DNA of 64,000 nt from Rhodoferax sp. (GTDB taxonomy: Bacteria > Pseudomonadota > Gammaproteobacteria > Burkholderiales > Burkholderiaceae_C): positions 1 to 64,000 of the forward strand of contig PKWM01000015.1 of assembly GCA_003133245.1 (NCBI GenBank), read 5' to 3'. A program made the translations under genes and the position numbers. Within the stretch, counting starts at the first letter, position 1; each line of letters opens with the position of its first letter. This document shows positions 15,579 through 24,007 of this stretch, piece by piece. A model generated the notes under the pieces. It saw only the letters and a list, made by a program, of their open reading frames with translations, was not told the origin of the DNA and did no database searches.

Positions 15579-17492
15579 TCACGTATTTCCAAGGATTCCC
15601 CTTTCGACAAAATCTTCCTTGACATACGACAAATCAAGTTTGTCCAAGGTTGGACCCGTTGGAATGCCATCGCTATTCCATCCCTTGAATCCATAGTAGG
15701 CGTCAAGCAACTGTTGCTCGGCCTCGGGATCGCGTTTTTTCCACTGGTCGGCGGGAGGTGCCTCATCGACTCGTCTCAGGCCTCTGCGTACATTGATGGC
15801 TCTTACCAAATTGCGGTTTCTGGCAGCGATCTTCCATAGCCCGTCCGAGTCAAGAACCATGCCGGTTGCTAGCGAAATCAACTCTGGCAGATTATGAATG
15901 TGGTAAGGAGGCCTGCCGCCAAATTGGCCTCTGAATGACGACAGGAAGGCACAGCTACCAATGGCGTCATCCACATAATGCATGGCCTCGTTCCAGTGGG
16001 CTATGTTGATGGACGCTTCCGGGGAGGGATGTTGGCGTGGCTCCCATTCCAGGAACCATTTCTTGAACCGTTCATCAGGCGCTGCGTCCCAACCCTTGAC
16101 GAATTCCTCTCGCTCCGCCTTGTCAGCAATGGACACTTGAGGGTAGGATCCTTCAATCTGATTGATGGCCATTTTCTCGCCGGTGGCATACATCAGGAAA
16201 TACGGGTAATTGACCATCGACAGTTTGATGGGCACCTGTTCGAATTTCTTCATGGTGTTGTGGTCGTAGGCCTCTGCGCCCTTGCCGATTTGACGGGCGG
16301 CGTGATAAACACCATTTGCGAGTACATCGCCGATCCCTTCCCGGCGGACAATTTTCTCTAGCAAATAAAAGAACCTATCCGCGCCTGTTGGTGGAAATTC
16401 AGGCAGGTCCTGATCGGTCAAGATGCCCGCTTCATAGAGCTCAATGGCAAAGGCCATGGCTTGCGGCGTCGAGTAGGCATCCAGACCATACTCCTGGGTA
16501 AGTCCGATGATGTCGTAATCGAATTCCAGATCTTCGAAAGCAGCCATTGCATAGGTCAGCTTGCTGTAACACTTCTGAAAATAAGGAGGCCGACCAGGAA
16601 AATTCATCGCCTGGTGGCAATCCTTGGGGCAGTTGTAGCAACCGGTCCAACGCACTCGCAGTTTCTTTTCTAGTGCGAGCCAATTTTCTTCGCGCTCTTT
16701 GCTCCAGAAATCTTTTCTCCGCGCCCGCGCATTGCCCCAGGCGAAGTTATCGACATGAAATTCGTCGCCTTCCCCCTTTGCCATAGTGTCACCCGCATGG
16801 GGGTTGGCATGGATTTCCTTGACCATGCGGTTGCATATCTCAAACAATTCCGCCGGTCTGGCCGTATAGATATCCTTGGTGCCACGAACCGCGATCGCCT
16901 TGAGTCGCTTGTCTCCCATGATCACGCCGACCCCACGAGAAGCGCTGGAGTTGGCATGTTCAATGGATGCCATATAGACCCTGTTTTCACCAGCCAGGCC
17001 GATAGCGGCCACCTGGATTGCGGGATCTTTCAGCTCGCCTACGATCAGTTCGGCTGTTTCAGAAGCCCCTTTTCCCTGGAGGTGGCTGGCATCCCGGATT
17101 TCAACTTTGTCATTATGGATATACAAATAGACCAGACTGGGCGCCTTGCCTTGAATGATGATCTTGTCGTAACCGGCATGTTTGAGTTCGGGCCCGAAAA
17201 AACCACCGAATATCGAATGGGAATAACGGTCTGTCTGGGGAGAAATGGTATTTACCATAGTGCGATTGGCGCCGACAACCGGCGTACCAACCAATAGACC
17301 CGTGCTGAAGATCAATAAATTGTCCGGAGAAAATGCATCGACTTCAGGCGGCACCCGGTCCCAGAGTATTTTCGCGGCAGTGCCTTGTCCGCCAAGGTAA
17401 AGTTCGGTCAATTTCTCTTCGGTGGCTTCTCTCTCGATGCTTCCGGTGCTCAGGTCAATTTCGAGGTTAAATCCGGTTTGCGCGTACTTCAT
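15579..17492 (-). CDS. Tungsten aldehyde:ferredoxin-oxidoreductase family protein, BamB-like
   Basis: A 637-residue AOR-family oxidoreductase expected to bind tungsten-bis-pterin and one [4Fe-4S] cluster. Cluster cysteines are visible as CYNCPKDC (Cys285, Cys288, Cys292) plus a distal Cys in DDAIGSCAFLSSF. By recall the whole sequence follows BamB, the active-site subunit of class II benzoyl-CoA reductase, more closely than simple AOR: LEIDLSTGSIE at the start, KILWDRVPPEVDAFSPDNLL, GNARARRKDFW, TQEYGLDAYSTPQAMAFA and the C-terminal YYGFKGWNSDGIPTGPTLD. The BamC-like gene lies 21 bases upstream and a clear AAGGAG ribosome site precedes this ATG. The substrate may be an aromatic acyl-CoA or an aldehyde; sequence alone cannot decide. 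Confidence 0.85.
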   Translation of the reverse strand: MKYAQTGFNLEIDLSTGSIEREATEEKLTELYLGGQGTAAKILWDRVPPEVDAFSPDNLLIFSTGLLVGTPVVGANRTMVNTISPQTDRYSHSIFGGFFGPELKHAGYDKIIIQGKAPSLVYLYIHNDKVEIRDASHLQGKGASETAELIVGELKDPAIQVAAIGLAGENRVYMASIEHANSSASRGVGVIMGDKRLKAIAVRGTKDIYTARPAELFEICNRMVKEIHANPHAGDTMAKGEGDEFHVDNFAWGNARARRKDFWSKEREENWLALEKKLRVRWTGCYNCPKDCHQAMNFPGRPPYFQKCYSKLTYAMAAFEDLEFDYDIIGLTQEYGLDAYSTPQAMAFAIELYEAGILTDQDLPEFPPTGADRFFYLLEKIVRREGIGDVLANGVYHAARQIGKGAEAYDHNTMKKFEQVPIKLSMVNYPYFLMYATGEKMAINQIEGSYPQVSIADKAEREEFVKGWDAAPDERFKKWFLEWEPRQHPSPEASINIAHWNEAMHYVDDAIGSCAFLSSFRGQFGGRPPYHIHNLPELISLATGMVLDSDGLWKIAARNRNLVRAINVRRGLRRVDEAPPADQWKKRDPEAEQQLLDAYYGFKGWNSDGIPTGPTLDKLDLSYVKEDFVERGILGNT

Positions 17493-17513
17493 TTCGTCTC
17501 CTTTTTGGGGAAT

Positions 17514-18053
17514 CTAGCGCTGCGCCACTCTGGCGATCGTTTCCAGCACCTCTTGCCGACCGTACTTGGCAATCATTGCAGCGACGCTGATTTGGACTTC
17601 GCCCAATTGCGGCGCTTCTTCCTCGATTTCCTCCTCGCGCTCCTCGTAGATCAGCGCGTCGTTGGGGCACCACTCGACACACTTTGGCAGCGCCAGCGCT
17701 GGAGTGTCCTCGCACATGTCGCATTTCAGCGGCAGGCCGGAGTCGGGTTCCTTGAACAGGTCACGTGACGGACAGGAGGCACGGCAGAAATCGCAATTGC
17801 TGTATTCCTTGCCATCCAGGATGTAGCTCGTCCGTCCGGCACATTCCGCAGCGGTGTATTGGCCGGCAAAGACAGGCAGGTATATGTTCTTCAGCAGATC
17901 GCGCACGATTTGAATCCGCGCACGCTTTGGGTTGATGCTGCTGTAACGCGGCTTGGCGTGAAAAGCGGAACATGCCATTTCACAGGCCCGGCAACCGATG
18001 CAATTGTTGGCATTGATGGTGATGTGCTTGCCGAGCTTTTTGACCTTGGCCAT
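17514..18053 (-). CDS. Polyferredoxin electron-transfer subunit, BamC-like
   Basis: A 179-residue ferredoxin-type protein with twelve cysteines: 18, 21, 24, 28 (CIGCRACEMAC), 71, 87, 90, 94 (CDFCRASC), 111, 114 (CDMC), 125 and 129, enough for three [4Fe-4S] clusters. The run SNCDFCRASCPSRDLFKEPD followed by SGLPLKCDMCED matches the BamC subunit of class II benzoyl-CoA reductase as recalled, with the acidic EEREEEIEEE stretch near the end. It presumably passes low-potential electrons to the tungsten enzyme next door. No transmembrane or Tat signal is visible, so it is cytoplasmic. Confidence 0.85.
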   Translation of the reverse strand: MAKVKKLGKHITINANNCIGCRACEMACSAFHAKPRYSSINPKRARIQIVRDLLKNIYLPVFAGQYTAAECAGRTSYILDGKEYSNCDFCRASCPSRDLFKEPDSGLPLKCDMCEDTPALALPKCVEWCPNDALIYEEREEEIEEEAPQLGEVQISVAAMIAKYGRQEVLETIARVAQR

Positions 18054-18083
18054 GACGCTAGACCCCGCCGAAAGATAGGAATT

Positions 18084-18503
18084 TCAAGCTTCGAGCTCGG
18101 GCCACTTGTAGTCGATCACCTCGAGCAGGACTCCGTTCATCTTCTTCGGGTGCACAAAGGCGAACTGGCAGTCCCGGAATGAGCGCAGGCCACCGATCAT
18201 CGGGTAACCTTTGCTGGCAATCTCCTCGACGGCTTCGGGCGTGCTGTCGACGTTGAGGCTGAGCAGCATTACTCCTTCGCCGCGACGCTCAATGAACTTC
18301 GCGACATCGCCGTCCGCCGTGAGCGACTCCATCAGTTCGAAGCCGACGCCGCCAAGCCAATACCGTGCCACCCGGATTTTCTCGGGTTCGTCGACATAGG
18401 CGTCGTCCGGAGCGGTCTTGCCGAGCATCGGTTCCCATATCTTGCGCGCTTCGTCGAGATTGCGCACTGCGATGCAGATGTGATCGAGTTTGTTGACTTT
18501 CAT
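18084..18503 (-). CDS. VOC-family protein, methylmalonyl-CoA epimerase-like
   Basis: A 139-residue vicinal-oxygen-chelate protein: DHICIAVRNLDEARKIWE at the start with the metal-binding His, GVGFELMESL in the middle and GVLLEVID near the end, the layout of methylmalonyl-CoA epimerases. The AGGAGAAAAAA ribosome site sits just before ATG 18503. Family members epimerise or isomerise acyl-CoA thioesters, glutathione adducts or catechols; in this operon an acyl-CoA intermediate is the likeliest substrate, which is inference. Confidence 0.85.
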   Translation of the reverse strand: MKVNKLDHICIAVRNLDEARKIWEPMLGKTAPDDAYVDEPEKIRVARYWLGGVGFELMESLTADGDVAKFIERRGEGVMLLSLNVDSTPEAVEEIASKGYPMIGGLRSFRDCQFAFVHPKKMNGVLLEVIDYKWPELEA

Positions 18504-18529
18504 TTTTTTCTCCTAATTGGGTTCAGTGA

Positions 18530-18712
18530 TCAGTGGCACTGAAAGGCCGGGTGATATTTTTGCGGCTGACCGGCATAGTACTTGGCGTACTCCTTGGTGG
18601 TGCCGTCGATCAGGTGTGCAGGGCGATTCTCAAACTTGACGAAAAGCTTAGAAATATCATTGACCAGATCGTGGTTCTTCAATTCTCTTAAGGTGTTCGG
18701 GATATCCATCAT
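18530..18712 (-). CDS. Small operon-leading protein, unknown (60 aa)
   Basis: First gene of the BamBC-like operon. The product is soluble and charged, with an N-terminal amphipathic region (NTLRELKNHDLVNDISKLF), a TTKEYAKYYAG segment and a C-terminus ending FQCH. No family recognised. An AGGA ribosome site precedes the ATGATG start and the predicted promoter is only about 15 bases further up. Position suggests a small subunit or accessory factor of the tungsten enzyme system. Confidence 0.65.
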   Translation of the reverse strand: MMDIPNTLRELKNHDLVNDISKLFVKFENRPAHLIDGTTKEYAKYYAGQPQKYHPAFQCH

Positions 18713-18733
18713 GATTCCTAGTAGGGAGTTGGA

Positions 18734-18765
18734 AGTTTAGAGTTGTATGCATGTATTGTCAATAC
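18734..18765 (-). promoter_or_regulatory. Promoter and overlapping operator of the BamBC-like operon
   Basis: On the minus strand TTGACA (18762-18757), 17-base spacer, TAAACT (18739-18734), with the start codon of the 60-aa gene 22 bases further on. The palindrome GTATTGTCAATAC (18753-18765) covers the -35 box, an ideal position for a repressor such as the MarR protein of the same operon. ATGCAT words flank it on both sides (about 18747-18752 and 18775-18780). The rest of the gap to 18968 shows no gene. Confidence 0.6.
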
Positions 18766-18968
18766 TTAAACTATATGCATTTCAACTAAAATCGATCAGT
18801 TTAATGTGCACAATGCCTATCAGTAGTTATGGTTGCAGAAAGTTAACCAGTTGATCACTTCGTCCATGCTCTCACCTTGAAATTCGCGGCTTCAATTCTG
18901 ACTGCCACAGTCCGGGGGAAAGAGCAACCTAGGTGGCGGTCTGCGCTGCGATACCCTAAACCCGGTGC

Positions 18969-20531
18969 TTAACCTTCAGGCAGGCCCAGCAACGCCCATC
19001 GCTGCTGAAGTTGTTCGCCATGCGTGTCTGCTAATGCAGCCTTGCGCAACGCCACCAAGTCATCAGCGGCGCTGGCGCGGCCGTTGAGCAAGTTTGCCGC
19101 AAGAAGCAGGCGGTCAAATTTGCTGTTACCGCGAACATGGGTGTCGCTGTAACCCTTCACCAACCGTCGGCAGCGTATCAGTTCCAGGCCCAGTTGGTAG
19201 TCAACGCTGAGCAGAGTTTTCACCTGTTCGAGCCACTGGACTATGTGTGTCGTTTCATTGACATGCCGCAAGCTGCGACGACGCCAGTGGCGCAGGCAAG
19301 CAATGAACTGCAACGTCAGGTGACCGCGAACGGTGTGCGGACGAATACGCTTTCCGTTGCCGATGCGTTTGACCAGTTGCGCACGCACCAGGGGACTGCT
19401 TTCTATCCACGTGACCAAGCCGGGGGGCATCAGACCATAAATTTCCTCCAGCCGGGGGTGGAAGTATTCGGTCGTGCCCACCACTTCGCCTGCTGGCGCG
19501 CCAATTTCCTCGCGTACCCGCTCGAAGCGCTCGACACGGATCTTGAGATCGGCGACTCGGATGACGTCGTCATAGGCCATCGCCACAGCCAACCAGCGCG
19601 CAGCCTCCACCGTGGTGGCATATTCGTTCTGGGCATCGCCGCACCGTAAAGCGTGCGCATGCAGGTCTGCCATGCGATCTAGGTATTCGCTGCCGTAGGC
19701 CACGTCCTGGAACTCGATCACGCGCTGCAGCCCCGCGCCGAGCATGGCGTGCGTAGGTTGCGGGAACCCGCGCTCAATGCGCGCGCGCAGGGGCTCCACT
19801 TCCGGGCTGGCCGCACGGGCAGGAAGCGGCTGCGGCGCAGTGCTCATGGGATTGACGGGCACCTGGGCTTTGAAGGACTGGCGCGCTGACGCAGCGCCAG
19901 CACGGAAGGCACGCAGGCTGGCTTCAACACCAACACCACCGCGCTTTACGGTGGCCTCAAAAGCCTCATCGTTAAACGACAACTCACCGCAGCCCGCCAA
20001 TGCGCCAAACAGGACGGCCGAGACCACGCTGCCCGACTGATGTGCCAGCGCCTGCATATCGTCATGAAGGAAGCGTTGGGCGTATTTCTGTGCCAACTCG
20101 AACACTGCCTGGGCATCAGCCACGCCGTTGCCTGGCACCACCTTTTCCACGGTCGCGTAATCGCGGTGGCTTGAGGTGATGAGCGTCGTGCGGTCGGGCG
20201 ACACAAAGCCGCGCAGCATGGCCCGGCCAGCTTCCATCAGTTCAGAAGTTATGACCAAGTCCACCTCGCCAGGCATTGGCATGAGCGCTAGCACTGGTGC
20301 CTGACCCTTGAACTTGGCGTGGCTCTGCGCGTAAAGTTCGATGTAGTAGATAGTGGCCCCGGTGCGCTGAGCGACACCTGGAACCGAGGTGGATTGCGCG
20401 ATATAGCCGTTGTGTTCGGCCATGTCCACAATCCAGTCAACCAGCACGCCACCGCCTTGCCCGCCCATGGCGAGAATGGCGATGGAGATGGGTCGGCGCG
20501 GATCGGCACCTAGCCTGCGTGTGGTTATCAT
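18969..20531 (-). CDS. iorB: Indolepyruvate:ferredoxin oxidoreductase beta subunit with DUF6537 region
   Basis: A 520-residue subunit. The N-terminal part (about 10-200, AILAMGGQGGGVLVDWIVD) is the gamma-type pyruvate:ferredoxin-oxidoreductase domain that handles CoA; the C-terminal 250 residues match the DUF6537 extension of proteobacterial IorB. The enzyme oxidatively decarboxylates arylpyruvates to arylacetyl-CoA and reduces ferredoxin. The start is placed at ATG 20531 because it forms an ATGA overlap with the iorA stop and begins the conserved domain. It sits directly upstream of the BamBC-like operon and could supply it with reduced ferredoxin. Confidence 0.9.
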   Translation of the reverse strand: MITTRRLGADPRRPISIAILAMGGQGGGVLVDWIVDMAEHNGYIAQSTSVPGVAQRTGATIYYIELYAQSHAKFKGQAPVLALMPMPGEVDLVITSELMEAGRAMLRGFVSPDRTTLITSSHRDYATVEKVVPGNGVADAQAVFELAQKYAQRFLHDDMQALAHQSGSVVSAVLFGALAGCGELSFNDEAFEATVKRGGVGVEASLRAFRAGAASARQSFKAQVPVNPMSTAPQPLPARAASPEVEPLRARIERGFPQPTHAMLGAGLQRVIEFQDVAYGSEYLDRMADLHAHALRCGDAQNEYATTVEAARWLAVAMAYDDVIRVADLKIRVERFERVREEIGAPAGEVVGTTEYFHPRLEEIYGLMPPGLVTWIESSPLVRAQLVKRIGNGKRIRPHTVRGHLTLQFIACLRHWRRRSLRHVNETTHIVQWLEQVKTLLSVDYQLGLELIRCRRLVKGYSDTHVRGNSKFDRLLLAANLLNGRASAADDLVALRKAALADTHGEQLQQRWALLGLPEG

Positions 20532-22789
20532 AATTTCTCCGAATACAAGGCGCGGGCGTTCAGCGAGCGGTGTTGGCGGGACTGGAACCAGCTCACAATG
20601 GTCTTGCGCCAGCCGTGCAGGCGGCGCTCCCAGGCGCTGGCATTGCGCACCCACTCGGTGCGATAGAAAGAGGGGCACAAGACAGCAGCATCAGCCACTT
20701 CGCCACAGTGGCCACAAGCCACGCAGCCGTCGTCCACATAGGCCACCGGATCGGGTTTGAGCGGATCGCCGCTTGACTTGAGCGTGAGCGACGGACAGCC
20801 AGACACCCGCATGCAGGCGTGATCGCCGTTGCACACAGCCGCGTCCACTCCAAATTTCTCCTTCACCGAACGCTCGCCGCGCATGACGGCCGCCGCTACT
20901 TGCGGCTTGACGCGGCGTTGTTTGTTGAGCATGCACTCGCTTTGCGCGATGATCACCTTCGGACCTTTGTAGTCCGAAGTCAACGCATCCTTGAGGGTGA
21001 CCAGCATGCGGTTTACGTCATAAGTGTGGTCCACCGTGCGCACCCACTCCACTCCCACGCCGCGTACCGCCGCTTCGATCGGGTGGAACGTGCTGCGGTG
21101 TTCATTCTCGGCGCGGGAGGACAGGATGTCCTGCCCCCCGGTGGCGGCGGCATAGTTATTGTCAACGATGATGATGACTCCGTCGGACTTGTTAAACACG
21201 GCGTTACCAATCCCGCTGGTCAAACCGTTATGCCAGAAGCCACCATCGCCCATGATAGCGATGGAACGTTTGCCGGCTGCCACGTTCAGCGCCGAAACGC
21301 TCGACACGCCAAGGCCATAACCCATGGTGGAAGCCCCCAGATTAAACGGAGGCAGCGCGGCAAACAAGTGGCAACCGATGTCGCCCGCGATGTGGTGCAT
21401 TCCCAGGTCCTGCTGGACCAACGTGAGCGCAGAGAAGATCGGACGCTCGGGGCATCCGACGCAAAAGCCCGGTGGTCGGACCGGCACCACCGAAGACAAT
21501 TCTGTAGCGCCAATCATCACGGTGGCAGTGGCAGCGGCAGCGGCCGCTGTGGAGGTGAATGGGATCTGCCCGACCGTGCCGACCTGCCGCGAAACTTGTG
21601 CGGCTGCTGCCTGGGCTGCCACAGTCGGCATGCCCAAGGGCACTGCATTGGCTAGGGCTGCGGGGTAGTAGCGCGCCAAGAACTTGCCAACGCCCTTCTT
21701 GAGTGCTAATCCGGTGTATTCACCTGCGCGCGGCAACATGTCTTTTCCGTGAATCGTGGTGCGTACACCCGCGCGGCCCAGTATGGTGTGGATGTTTTGC
21801 TCGTGGTACTCCGGCTGGCCTTCTTCCACCACCAAAATGGCGATCTTGCCTTCGCAAAAGCGCAGCACCTCGGACTCGATCACCGGATAGGCAACATTCA
21901 GCACGTACTGTGGAATACGGCTATTGCCGAACACGTCGGCCATGTCGTATGCCGTCAGCGCTCTTTGTACGCTGTTGTACATTCCGCCGAGCATCACAAT
22001 GCCGATATCGTTCAGGTCGCCATCGAAGAACTCATTGAGTTTGCGCTCTTCAATAAAGCGCACGGCAGCGGGCCAACGGTCGACGATTTTTTCATGCTCG
22101 TGCAGGTAGGCCGCTGGAGGCAGCACGATGCGACTGGTATCACGCACGGGATTTTCCATCGCCTGACGCAACGAGAATTTTGGCCGTATATTGGCCTGTG
22201 TCATGAAGCTGCCATGTAGGTGGCAGCTACGAACACGCAGTTCCAGCATCACTGGCGTGCGGCTGGCTTCAGACAACTCAAACCCGTCGTGTACCGCCTT
22301 GACGATGGCAGGCAGATTTGGACGCGGATCCAGCAACCACATCTGCGACTTCATCGCAAAAGCGTGGCTGCGCTCCTGCATGATGGATGAGCCTTCGCCG
22401 TAGTCTTCTCCCAGAATTATGAGCGAACCACCAGTGACCCCGCACGAGGCCAAATTTGCCAGTGCGTCAGACGCCACGTTGGTTCCCACTGTGGATTTCC
22501 AGGTCACAGCGCCACGGATTGGATACATAACAGAGGCTGACAGGGAGGCCGCCGCCGCAGCTTCGCTGGAGCTTGGTTCGAAATGCACACCCAGTTCTTC
22601 CAGAATGGGTTGTGCGTCTGACAGCACATCCATCAGGTGCGAAATGGGCGAACCCTGGTAGCCAGCGATGTAGCCTACGCCGCACTCCAGCAAGGCCTTG
22701 GTCACGGCCAAGATGCCATCGCCCCTGAACAGCGTGCCCGCTGGCACCGTCAACTGCTTTACTTCGGCAGCAAATGATCTTTCAGCCAT
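20528..22789 (-). CDS. iorA: Indolepyruvate:ferredoxin oxidoreductase alpha subunit
   Basis: A 753-residue thiamine-diphosphate enzyme subunit. Order: N-terminal pyrimidine-binding domain (FRGDGILAVTKALLECGVGY), central domain, PP-binding domain with GDGGFWHNGL and VDNNYAAATGGQD (the TPP-Mg motif), and a C-terminal iron-sulfur region with CMRVSGCPSL and CVACGHCGEVADAAVLCPSF. Longer than archaeal IorA (about 620), as usual in proteobacteria. A clear AAGGAG ribosome site precedes ATG 22789. Together with iorB it converts arylpyruvates to arylacetyl-CoA plus reduced ferredoxin, fitting the amino-acid uptake genes nearby. Confidence 0.93.
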   Translation of the reverse strand: MAERSFAAEVKQLTVPAGTLFRGDGILAVTKALLECGVGYIAGYQGSPISHLMDVLSDAQPILEELGVHFEPSSSEAAAAASLSASVMYPIRGAVTWKSTVGTNVASDALANLASCGVTGGSLIILGEDYGEGSSIMQERSHAFAMKSQMWLLDPRPNLPAIVKAVHDGFELSEASRTPVMLELRVRSCHLHGSFMTQANIRPKFSLRQAMENPVRDTSRIVLPPAAYLHEHEKIVDRWPAAVRFIEERKLNEFFDGDLNDIGIVMLGGMYNSVQRALTAYDMADVFGNSRIPQYVLNVAYPVIESEVLRFCEGKIAILVVEEGQPEYHEQNIHTILGRAGVRTTIHGKDMLPRAGEYTGLALKKGVGKFLARYYPAALANAVPLGMPTVAAQAAAAQVSRQVGTVGQIPFTSTAAAAAATATVMIGATELSSVVPVRPPGFCVGCPERPIFSALTLVQQDLGMHHIAGDIGCHLFAALPPFNLGASTMGYGLGVSSVSALNVAAGKRSIAIMGDGGFWHNGLTSGIGNAVFNKSDGVIIIVDNNYAAATGGQDILSSRAENEHRSTFHPIEAAVRGVGVEWVRTVDHTYDVNRMLVTLKDALTSDYKGPKVIIAQSECMLNKQRRVKPQVAAAVMRGERSVKEKFGVDAAVCNGDHACMRVSGCPSLTLKSSGDPLKPDPVAYVDDGCVACGHCGEVADAAVLCPSFYRTEWVRNASAWERRLHGWRKTIVSWFQSRQHRSLNARALYSEKL

Positions 22790-23050
22790 AGTGGCTCCTT
22801 GCGTTTTCAGTCATGAGGCTAACTCAGTCCCTCCTTCAGTCTGCGCGCAAAGGCGAACTGAAGGAGGCGAAAATATGGAACGAAGCGGCGAGTGCGATGT
22901 CAGTGCTGTAACGCAAGATCGGAGCCTTGTCGCCCATACTGGAACATCATTGACAAGCACTGCCTGCTCATGAGTCATTTCAGTTCGGCGCCGCCGCATC
23001 GTTCGCCTCGGTGATCGTAAGAAACGATTGCCGAGAGTGTGAAGAAGAAA
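22790..23050. promoter_or_regulatory. iorAB upstream region with 10-bp inverted repeat
   Basis: No supported gene. A perfect inverted repeat CTCCTTCAGT (22831-22840) / ACTGAAGGAG (22857-22866) with a 16-nt spacer lies 42 bases upstream of iorA. In the mRNA leader it would form a stable hairpin containing an SD-like GGAG; alternatively it may be a terminator for the cyclase gene. No T run seen. Confidence 0.4.
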
Positions 23051-23833
23051 TCAGTCCGCAACCAATGCCATCACGCGCAACGGGCTACCTGAGCCGCCCT
23101 TGATTTTGAGGGGGGCCGAAACGATCATAGTGCCGGTAACGGGCAATAGATCCAGGTTCTTCAGGCACTGTAGTCCGTACTTGTTGGCACCATGCATAAA
23201 CGTATGGCATGGGTAGGCCACAGGCCAGGCGTAAGACTGTCCTGCATCTGTGTTAATAGTCTCGACGCCGAAACCATGCACATCGCGCTCCTTGATCAGC
23301 CACTCAACTGCTTCTTGCGTTGGGCCTGGAGTGTGGGCGCCGTCTTCCTTCATGTTGACAAAGGCTGTAGGGTCGTGGATGCGTTTGGACCAGTCGGTGC
23401 GAAAAAACAGCCATGCACCCTTCGGGATATGACCATGCTTGACTTCCCATGCCTTGAGAAATTCGACAGTCAACAACCAGTCGGCGTTGGCGGCGACCTC
23501 AGCGCTGGCATCCACCACCACGGCGGGAGCAATAAAGTTCTCAGTAGCAATTGTGTCCACGGTGTTGTTCGGGAAATCCTTGCCACTGATCCAGTGCACA
23601 GGCGCATCAAAGTGAGTACCACTGTGCTCGCCGCATGAGAAATTGTTCCAGTACCAGCCTGGTCCGGCATCGTCGTACTGGGAGATGCGCTCCATCTTGA
23701 AGGGCCACACTTGGCCAAACTGCGACGGTAGTTCCAGCGCAGGAAACTCGGATGAGAGGGTTTGCGTCAGGTCGACAATGCGGATTTTCCCGCTGGCTAG
23801 TTCAGTGGCAAGTTGGGCAAGTGCTTGACTCAT
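23051..23833 (-). CDS. Cyclase-family metal hydrolase (kynurenine formamidase / isatin hydrolase type)
   Basis: A 260-residue member of the cyclase family (PF04199). The metal motif HSGTHFDAPVHW supplies His70, His74, Asp76 and His80. Family members hydrolyse N-formylkynurenine, isatin or similar cyclic or formyl amides. An AAGGAGAT ribosome site fixes the start at ATG 23833. The class V aminotransferase and amino-acid transporter on the same strand make a tryptophan-derived or related substrate plausible, but the exact reaction cannot be read from sequence. Confidence 0.88.
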   Translation of the reverse strand: MSQALAQLATELASGKIRIVDLTQTLSSEFPALELPSQFGQVWPFKMERISQYDDAGPGWYWNNFSCGEHSGTHFDAPVHWISGKDFPNNTVDTIATENFIAPAVVVDASAEVAANADWLLTVEFLKAWEVKHGHIPKGAWLFFRTDWSKRIHDPTAFVNMKEDGAHTPGPTQEAVEWLIKERDVHGFGVETINTDAGQSYAWPVAYPCHTFMHGANKYGLQCLKNLDLLPVTGTMIVSAPLKIKGGSGSPLRVMALVAD

Positions 23834-24007
23834 GGTGATCTCCTTGTGGTTGTGTAAACATTTTCCGTAAATTCTCATTTAGAGCCTTCAATCGGCGTCT
23901 GCAATAAAGAGGTGTTGTTGAATAATTCTGACTCGGGGTAAGGCGCCCCAATTTCGCCATTTTTCATATTTTCATCGACACCGGCATACAAAGATTTGTC
24001 ATCATGT

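Noticed and set aside
22811-22999. Small gene upstream of iorA
   Set aside because: No ribosome site or recognisable product; it overlaps the inverted repeat and probable promoter.
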